Below the pieces are notes generated by a model. It was given only the letters and a program-made list of their open reading frames with translations, searched no databases and was not told the DNA's origin. Below are positions 36,535 through 40,883 of a DNA stretch of 40,883 nucleotides, piece after piece. The first letter of the stretch is position 1. Each line of letters begins with the position of its first letter. This DNA comes from a virus: positions 1-40,883 of IMG/VR virus record IMGVR_UViG_3300044808_000089. One strand, written 5' to 3'. Made by a program: the position numbers and the translations under genes.

Positions 36535-36557
36535 AAGCCCTCATATCGAGGGTTTTT
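36535..36557 (+). terminator. Terminator of the right rightward operon
   Basis: CCCTC-ATATC-GAGGG followed by TTTTT, seven bases after the lysozyme stop. The A-run before it could also terminate leftward transcripts. Confidence 0.85.
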
Positions 36558-36695
36558 CAATTGGCAAGACTGTCCCTGTGACATACCGCTCATCGAGCAG
36601 CAGACATCACATGGACCATACAGAACGTGCTTTGCATTCCAAGACAGAGACAGCCTACCTAATTAAAGTCTACCAGACAGTCCCGACCAAACATT
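36558..36695. other. Intergenic stretch between facing operons, no gene seen
   Basis: GACTGTC (about 36569) and GACAGTC (about 36676) are 7-bp inverted repeats that could pair over 100 nt. Nothing else was recognised. Confidence 0.4.
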
Positions 36696-36731
36696 AAAAA
36701 AAGCCCCCAAAACTCAGCTAGAAGGGCGGCT
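36696..36731 (-). terminator. Terminator of the leftward mini-operon
   Basis: On the minus strand AGCCGCCC pairs with GGGGGCT (one bulge) and seven T follow. Confidence 0.7.
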
Positions 36732-36735
36732 CTAC
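36721..36735. repeat. 15-bp inverted repeat, left arm
   Basis: GAAGGGCGGCTCTAC, exact inverse of 37159-37173. The pair brackets the two-gene leftward mini-operon, so its mRNA leader and trailer are complementary. Confidence 0.8.
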
Positions 36736-36771
36736 GGGTGTAGCCACTAAACGAGTTAGCACGCTACTTAA

Positions 36772-36915
36772 TTATTCTTTATCTAAATGATTTTCAACTA
36801 CAAACAAATCTTCATCACTCATACACTCAGGACAACATTTTGAATGACACGAATCACAAACCATCAATTCTTCTTCCTCAAAAGTCTTATCACATTTTAT
36901 ACAACGTATCGCCAT
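36772..36915 (-). CDS. Small zinc-ribbon protein, 47 aa
   Basis: Starts MAIRCIKCDKTFEEEELMVC and continues CDSCHSKCCPECMSDED: three C-x2-C pairs, a rubredoxin/zinc-ribbon pattern, followed by an acidic tail. AT-rich leader (ATAATATATATGG), no Shine-Dalgarno site. Function unknown. Confidence 0.65.
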   Translation of the reverse strand: MAIRCIKCDKTFEEEELMVCDSCHSKCCPECMSDEDLFVVENHLDKE

Positions 36916-36974
36916 ATATATTATATCATTAATATTAAAACAAACTTACCCACTTATCCCCAGACTTACCCCCC

Positions 36975-37145
36975 TTACCTGCCATAACGATAGTCTTCCC
37001 TATAGCCTCTAGCGGAAAACCTATCATTAAACCTCCTTCCTTCATCAACACTCTTAATCTTAAACTTAATCAAAACATAAAAATGAAATAAAGCCGTCAA
37101 AGTAATTCCAGTCATTGCTCCCAAAATATAACAGAACAAATTCAT
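36975..37145 (-). CDS. Small membrane protein, 56 aa
   Basis: Starts MNLFCYILGAMTGITLTALF, a transmembrane segment continuing FHFYVLIKF, followed by a basic, Arg-rich tail (GRRFNDRFSARGYREDYRYG). A ribosome binding site (GAGAGGTG) lies 6 nt before the ATG. It is the first gene of the mini-operon. Confidence 0.65.
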   Translation of the reverse strand: MNLFCYILGAMTGITLTALFHFYVLIKFKIKSVDEGRRFNDRFSARGYREDYRYGR

Positions 37146-37158
37146 AACACCTCTCGTA

Positions 37159-37173
37159 GTAGAGCCGCCCTTC
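37159..37173. repeat. 15-bp inverted repeat, right arm
   Basis: GTAGAGCCGCCCTTC, exact inverse of 36721-36735, located in the leader of the 56-aa gene, 14 bases upstream of its start codon. Confidence 0.8.
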
Positions 37174-37221
37174 CGCTTCCGCTAGGAAGCGGAACCTTCC
37201 AGGAGGGTCTTCTGTGTCTTT

Positions 37222-37246
37222 AAAAACCCTGTCGCGGTCTGCGACA
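37222..37246 (-). terminator. Leader terminator of the leftward mini-operon
   Basis: On the minus strand TGTCGC-AGACC-GCGACA is followed by GGGTTTTT. It lies upstream of the 56-aa gene, so, as in the early and late leaders, it would have to be bypassed for expression. Confidence 0.55.
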
Positions 37247-37583
37247 AGCAAACCACAAAAACCGTGATGCACGAGAAACGATGAAAAGAGATTAAACCAA
37301 ATTGAACTCTATGAAACCTTACCAAACTTCAATCCATTGTTTCACAAACCAAAATCACAATTCTCCTTCACGGCAATCAACCTCAAACCACTCTTAAGAC
37401 CTCTCCAACTCTCCACCTAAAACCAAACTCCACCCACCCAAACCTTAAGACCAACCAAACCAAATTGCCTATTACTAGCTTCACATCTTGCCGAACGAAG
37501 GGAGGCAATCACTCGGAATCCATCGAAATCAAAGAAATCATCCCAACTGTATTAAGTATTGAAAATTTGAATGAGGGAAGTAA

Positions 37584-37655
37584 TTATAAACAAAGGGAAT
37601 TAAGCCTAAACGCAGGTTATAACACTTATAACATCCTTATAACACGCTTATAATA
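37584..37655. repeat. TTATAACA-type iterons
   Basis: TTATAAAC (37584), TTATAACA (37617), TTATAACA (37626), TTATAACA (37637) and TTATAATA (37648), with spacings of 33, 9, 11 and 11 bp, so mostly in helical phase. They cover the 3' end of the replication-relaxation gene. Iterons of this kind often bind a replication initiator or relaxosome protein. Confidence 0.6.
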
Positions 37656-38356
37656 TCAGGAATTGAGAGAATTTCATCTCTTGGACTAAATAAAACTCGT
37701 CCCATTGGGTTAGCGATTAAGGTCGGATGCTGAGCCAAAAGAAACTGGTCGTTACGCTTTTTTTGTTGTAAAAACTCGCCCATTTTCTTAGCTCGTTTGA
37801 CGACTCTTTGGTGTTCTCCGACAAAATCAAAGACAACATGGAACCTCTCTTTTGCCTCATTTCCATACACAATATAGTTCTCGACCTTATCTCGTAAGTC
37901 CTGAAAATTCTCGGTCACTCTGTCCACCTCAAAGTAAATCGTCAGCCCGCCTTCAAACTGCACACCCCTATCAGCTCTCTTCGAGAGAATAAACGGTTCG
38001 TGAATCCATCGTTTGGCGTAGAGGTTGTAAGCGACAAATAAATCTGCCCCCGCTTGCTCATGTCGAAACTTATCCGCAGATTTGAGCCGTGGCGTTGATG
38101 GAAGCATAAACATATCAGACAAGCCGAACCTACTAAGGTCGTGGACTTTGACTTCTTTGCGTTGCTCCATCCGGCGAAGCATATTATTGGCTGCCTGATA
38201 ACTGCTAGGATAAGTCTTTCCACTTATCAAAATTGTCTTTTTTGTTGGATATGCCAGCCTTGCGATTTGTTGCGCCGTCATTCTTGGTTCGATGCTTAGG
38301 AGGTTTAGAATGTCCTCCTTCCTCTCTTGGGGGGTGGGCTTTGAATTGCCTTGCAT
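37637..38356 (-). CDS. Replication-relaxation family protein (MobC-like), 239 aa
   Basis: N-terminal winged helix (EDILNLLSIEPRMTAQQIAR, then YQAANNMLRRMEQRKEVKV). The C-terminal part has the family's nuclease-like pattern: H-E-x2-G start (KFRHEQAGADLFVAYNLYA), WIHEPFIL, and GLTIYFEVDRVTENFQDLRD with the central acidic residue, then KVENYIVYG. Such proteins act in plasmid or ICE relaxosomes and at rolling-circle origins. The first 50 codons overlap the ATPase gene in another frame, yet the winged helix starts at codon 15, so the long overlap is likely real. Its 3' end contains iterons. Confidence 0.8.
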   Translation of the reverse strand: MQGNSKPTPQERKEDILNLLSIEPRMTAQQIARLAYPTKKTILISGKTYPSSYQAANNMLRRMEQRKEVKVHDLSRFGLSDMFMLPSTPRLKSADKFRHEQAGADLFVAYNLYAKRWIHEPFILSKRADRGVQFEGGLTIYFEVDRVTENFQDLRDKVENYIVYGNEAKERFHVVFDFVGEHQRVVKRAKKMGEFLQQKKRNDQFLLAQHPTLIANPMGRVLFSPRDEILSIPDIISVL

Positions 38357-39740
38357 TGATTTGTTGTTCTATTTGTTCTCTTATTAAATACCAAGGGTTG
38401 CTGCAAATGGATTTAATGTAATCGTTCACGGCTTCCTGAGAAATATTGACTTCCTTAACTTCGGGTACTTTAATTCTAACAGGTGTTTCCTTGTCCTTTT
38501 TGATGACCATGTACCGCTTGGGGATATTCTGATTAGCGTAAGAAGCAAGAGTTGGATGAATATCTCCGCCATATCCGAGGTCTTCGACCATCTCAAGTCG
38601 GTCTTTTGCGCTCGAAATATTGAACATCATCTTAATCCGGCAACCGTTTTTAATTGCGCTCAATACGTCTTGCTGTCCTTGCTCCCGAAACTGGTCGAAC
38701 TCGTGGTGAGCGATAATCAGCCGGAGTCCCATCTTCCTCATGTATTGAATGATGAATTTGATTTGGGGGCTGGCAAGGCGAGTAGCTTCGTCAATGTACA
38801 GATTAAAGACGTTCTTTATTTCGCCTTCAGGGTGCGAATGAAACAACACGCTTACTCCGTGAATGATTTCGGAGATAATAAAAATGCCAAGCAGTCGAGC
38901 TGGTGTTGTTAATAGGGTTTTACTCGGGGATAAGTTGACGAGAATAACCCAGCCCTCACGAACCATTTTGACAAAATCAATTCCGGTATCGGCTGCGGTC
39001 ATCAGTGAAATCGGCTCCTGACGGAACGTATCAATCCTGCCGACTGTCGTTATAAAGTAGTTTTCAAAGTGATTTGGCGACCGGAAACTATCCTTAACGA
39101 TTAGCGAGTCTTCATCGTCTTCAAGAAACGGCAACAAATCGGCTGGTTGCCATCGCATAAAATATCTAGCCTCGTTAATCGTTAATCCTTTTTTTGCAAG
39201 AACATTTAAAAGTGCCGAAAAATTACGCCTGATTCTGTTGGTATCGGTTTGTCTGTGGACGCCGAACAAAGCATTTACCGACTCCAACACGGAATCAACC
39301 GATTGATTTGTGTACGGAGCCGGTTTTAGGAGCTTTAGCGTCGGTATTTTATTAAGTCTGAGGTTTACATCGGGGTCAATGTAAATCACCTTCTCATAGC
39401 CAATTTTGGCGCAATAGCGAAGAATTGCCTTTGCCGTGTCGCCGTTATCCGAAGGGTCGAGTAAACACAATCCGTTGCCTAGGTCTATATCCTGCCGGAT
39501 TTGGTGTTCAAGAAGCTTGGATTTACCCTGCCCAGGCTGACCTATGATGTGCATGTTTGCGCTTCGTTCTTCTTCGGTGATGACGAGTTCTTCCTCACCA
39601 ACACCGACTGTCCGAAGCGGATATTGGCTGGAGTGTTGTTTGATTGACTTCTTTTCTATCTCCTCGAAACTGGGAATCCGCGTGAACTCGTCAAACGATT
39701 CATCGGGATTCACCAATTTCCAAGGGTCAAAGTCTGCCAT
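38205..39740 (-). CDS. VirD4/TraG-like coupling ATPase, soluble form, 511 aa
   Basis: Walker A is GQPGQGKSKLLE near residue 70; Walker B is NVFNLYIDEATRLASPQI near 310, with the conserved Glu; downstream MRKMGLRLIIAHHEFDQFRE resembles the Q/H motif III of the family. There is no N-terminal membrane anchor, unlike classical VirD4, so a soluble or partner-anchored form is likely. The C-terminus is basic and disordered (HPPREEGGHSKPPKHRTKND), perhaps for DNA. It would deliver relaxosome DNA to a secretion channel or act as a pump. The genes on both sides support a mobilisation module. Confidence 0.85.
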   Translation of the reverse strand: MADFDPWKLVNPDESFDEFTRIPSFEEIEKKSIKQHSSQYPLRTVGVGEEELVITEEERSANMHIIGQPGQGKSKLLEHQIRQDIDLGNGLCLLDPSDNGDTAKAILRYCAKIGYEKVIYIDPDVNLRLNKIPTLKLLKPAPYTNQSVDSVLESVNALFGVHRQTDTNRIRRNFSALLNVLAKKGLTINEARYFMRWQPADLLPFLEDDEDSLIVKDSFRSPNHFENYFITTVGRIDTFRQEPISLMTAADTGIDFVKMVREGWVILVNLSPSKTLLTTPARLLGIFIISEIIHGVSVLFHSHPEGEIKNVFNLYIDEATRLASPQIKFIIQYMRKMGLRLIIAHHEFDQFREQGQQDVLSAIKNGCRIKMMFNISSAKDRLEMVEDLGYGGDIHPTLASYANQNIPKRYMVIKKDKETPVRIKVPEVKEVNISQEAVNDYIKSICSNPWYLIREQIEQQINARQFKAHPPREEGGHSKPPKHRTKNDGATNRKAGISNKKDNFDKWKDLS

Positions 39741-40654
39741 TATTTTAAAGCGCCTAAAAGTCCTCGTCCCTGCTCGTCTCTGAATTGCTTAAAGAAGGTG
39801 ACAATAGCCTCCCTATCTTCAACCATTCTGCGTTTGGTTTCAGGCGAGAATTTTGAACGATGGATTTCCTCAATCTGTTCATAAATACCGTCCAGTAATC
39901 CCTGCACGAGTATTATTTTTTGATGCGTGGTTAATGTTTTAGCGATAAGAGCAAGCCGTAGCCGCTCGTTCATCTCGGTAATCTTGTTATTAAGCGTAAT
40001 CGTTTCTTTTTCCTTGAACTCTGACAGCCGGATATGTGACAGAGCCTGTTCAAGGTCAAGCTGTGCCTGTACGTCAAAAAGTTTTACTCTGAGTTGTTGC
40101 GTCGTTGCCGCTGCTTCTTCCTGTATTTTTAAGGATGAAGCGTTTTGGCTCTCACGAACTCGGAGCCGTGATTCGTTTTGTGCTAGTCGTTTGGTTTCGA
40201 GTCCTGCGACCGACAATCCTTGGCGTGTGGCTTGCTCCAGTAAATGAGCCTTCTGTTTTAATTCGTATAAAACGAATGAGTTGTGAACAATCCACGACAA
40301 GAATTCGACGTATTTCTTATCACTATTAACAGCCGCGTCTTCAAGCATCGCGCCTTGCTCGATAACAGCGACCATTGAAGGCGTAATAAAACTTAGTGTT
40401 TGTTGGTGTCCTTGTAGTTTCCACGTCTTTAGCCAACTGCGAAGCCGTCCTGAATCTGGGTCGAAAAATTCCTGTAATTGTTTTGCTTGATTAATTACTA
40501 ACTGCTGGCGGGGGTCTGGGGCGTCTTGATAATCGTCGTAACTAGGAGCGTATTTCTTCTTGATGCGCCTACCGACCTCCTCATCGGTTAGGTCGCTATA
40601 TTGACCTGGGTACTTCTTTTTAATGAGCTGCCCTAGCTCTTTAATCGTTTTCAT
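39740..40654 (-). CDS. Coiled-coil protein with KYPGQY-type N-terminal repeats, 304 aa
   Basis: The first 40 residues hold two units of a short repeat (IKKKYPGQYSDLTDEEVGRR and IKKKYAPSYDDY), a motif known from many phage and bacterial proteins of unclear role. Residues about 130-240 are a long coiled coil (LEQATRQGLSVAGLETKRLA, then QEEAAATTQQLRVKLFDVQA). The end is basic and helical. It overlaps the ATPase by one base and the upstream gene by 14, so it belongs to the same operon, maybe as a scaffold for the ATPase. Confidence 0.65.
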   Translation of the reverse strand: MKTIKELGQLIKKKYPGQYSDLTDEEVGRRIKKKYAPSYDDYQDAPDPRQQLVINQAKQLQEFFDPDSGRLRSWLKTWKLQGHQQTLSFITPSMVAVIEQGAMLEDAAVNSDKKYVEFLSWIVHNSFVLYELKQKAHLLEQATRQGLSVAGLETKRLAQNESRLRVRESQNASSLKIQEEAAATTQQLRVKLFDVQAQLDLEQALSHIRLSEFKEKETITLNNKITEMNERLRLALIAKTLTTHQKIILVQGLLDGIYEQIEEIHRSKFSPETKRRMVEDREAIVTFFKQFRDEQGRGLLGALK

Positions 40655-40883
40655 CTCTAATCCCTAACGGGTCGGGTTTACCTCTGAGTTTTTTCAAATC
40701 TTTAGCGGCAAACACGTTGACTCCGAATATTAGTGCTGCCGATAAAATAACTCCTATCCAGTAATACCAACGCTCGTTTGATAGCGAATTATGTATCGCT
40801 GGGTAATTAAGATTAGGATTATTAGGCGGTAGGTTGTTTGTAACGGAATCAATAAAATATAATTTGCCGAAACAGTACAGCAT
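40641..40883 (-). CDS. Small membrane protein, partial at the window edge
   Basis: At least 80 residues. One transmembrane segment (WYYWIGVILSAALIFGVNVF) near residue 50, followed by a basic tail (AAKDLKKLRGKPDPLG). The ATG at the very edge may be internal, and the true start may lie outside. It could provide the membrane anchor that the ATPase lacks. Confidence 0.6.
   Translation of the reverse strand: MLYCFGKLYFIDSVTNNLPPNNPNLNYPAIHNSLSNERWYYWIGVILSAALIFGVNVFAAKDLKKLRGKPDPLGIRDEND

Larger units (their letters stand above)
37146..37583. other. Intergenic region with hairpins and a G-poor strand
   Basis: No gene I can support. CCGCTTCC-GCTA-GGAAGCGG (37174-37193) is a perfect hairpin next to the 15-bp inverted repeat. 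From about 37290 to 37480 the plus strand is markedly rich in A and C and poor in G. The boundary between the phage-like part and the mobilisation-like part may lie here. Confidence 0.45.

Noticed and set aside
37066-37272. 68-codon minus-strand frame
   Set aside because: It runs through hairpins and the leader terminator; the 56-aa frame at 36975-37145 has a ribosome binding site and a proper membrane segment.
37465-37653. 62-codon plus-strand frame
   Set aside because: Overlaps the iterons and the relaxation gene; no ribosome binding site and no domain pattern.
1-40883. UGA recoding as in Absconditabacteria/Gracilibacteria
   Set aside because: TGA ends several genes at ATGA overlaps in the expected place, so it is used as a stop.
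1-40883. CRISPR array
   Set aside because: No regularly spaced repeats of 25-40 bp were seen; the iterons are too short and too close.
1-40883. Recognisable phage DNA polymerase, helicase or CI-type repressor
   Set aside because: No ORF in the window shows the corresponding motifs; only an SSB-like protein and a small HTH-like protein were found.

Overview
The window looks like most of a temperate, short-tailed (podovirus-type) phage lying next to a small mobilisation-type gene cluster. A displaced 3' fragment of a tRNA-Asp(GTC) gene at 707-770, beside a tyrosine integrase (788-1909), marks the left attachment site. To its left are remnants only: the last 29 codons of a probable Y1 transposase, and the C-terminal half of a second integrase of the same family whose catalytic His is an Arg. 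I see no second copy of the tRNA core, so the right end of the element is probably outside the window. DNA is AT-rich and TGA works as a stop (ATGA overlaps). Start sites are mixed: some have AAGGAG sites, many have only AT-rich leaders. With the VirD4-like ATPase / replication-relaxation pair on the right this would fit a Patescibacteria (CPR) host, but the lineage is an inference, not shown.

Layout. 788-6380 is a leftward early block: integrase, three nuclease-like proteins (VRR-NUC, HNH, PD-(D/E)XK), a run of small unknown ORFs, and about 1.2 kb of structured, mostly non-coding RNA (5118-6345). A divergent control region at 6353-6443 has two sigma70-like promoters whose -35 boxes each abut an inverted TTATCCAC box. 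6492-8229 is a rightward block with a small HTH-like protein and an SSB-like protein ending EDVPF. 8305-10268 is a cargo block with an MvaI/BcnI-type restriction endonuclease and a TSPPY-class methyltransferase, convergent and bounded by hairpins. 10284-11952 holds a DUF932-like protein and a zinc protein. 11985-34649 is one long leftward late operon: terminase, portal, scaffold, capsid, connectors, nozzle, tail fibres, ejection proteins (one with CHAP), a pectate-lyase-fold spike, and a lysis cassette with an M23/HExxH fusion, an SLT lysozyme and holins. 34718-36557 is a rightward operon of small proteins ending in a second membrane-anchored lysozyme that can only be made by a -1 frameshift at A7. 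36696-37246 is a leftward two-gene mini-operon. 37584-40883 holds TTATAACA iterons, a replication-relaxation protein, a VirD4/TraG-like ATPase, a coiled-coil protein and a partial membrane protein.

The most unusual content is RNA. Three leftward transcription units each seem to begin with a leader carrying an intrinsic terminator (GGGTTTTT type) ahead of the genes, which suggests antitermination control. The early leader also contains two copies of a long-range helix motif (conserved 8-9 bp helix, symmetric 7/7 or 8/8 internal loop, then a second helix of different sequence but intact pairing). One copy encloses a branched RNA domain; the other encloses an 87-codon gene. I recognise no DNA polymerase, helicase or repressor, so replication is probably host-dependent.
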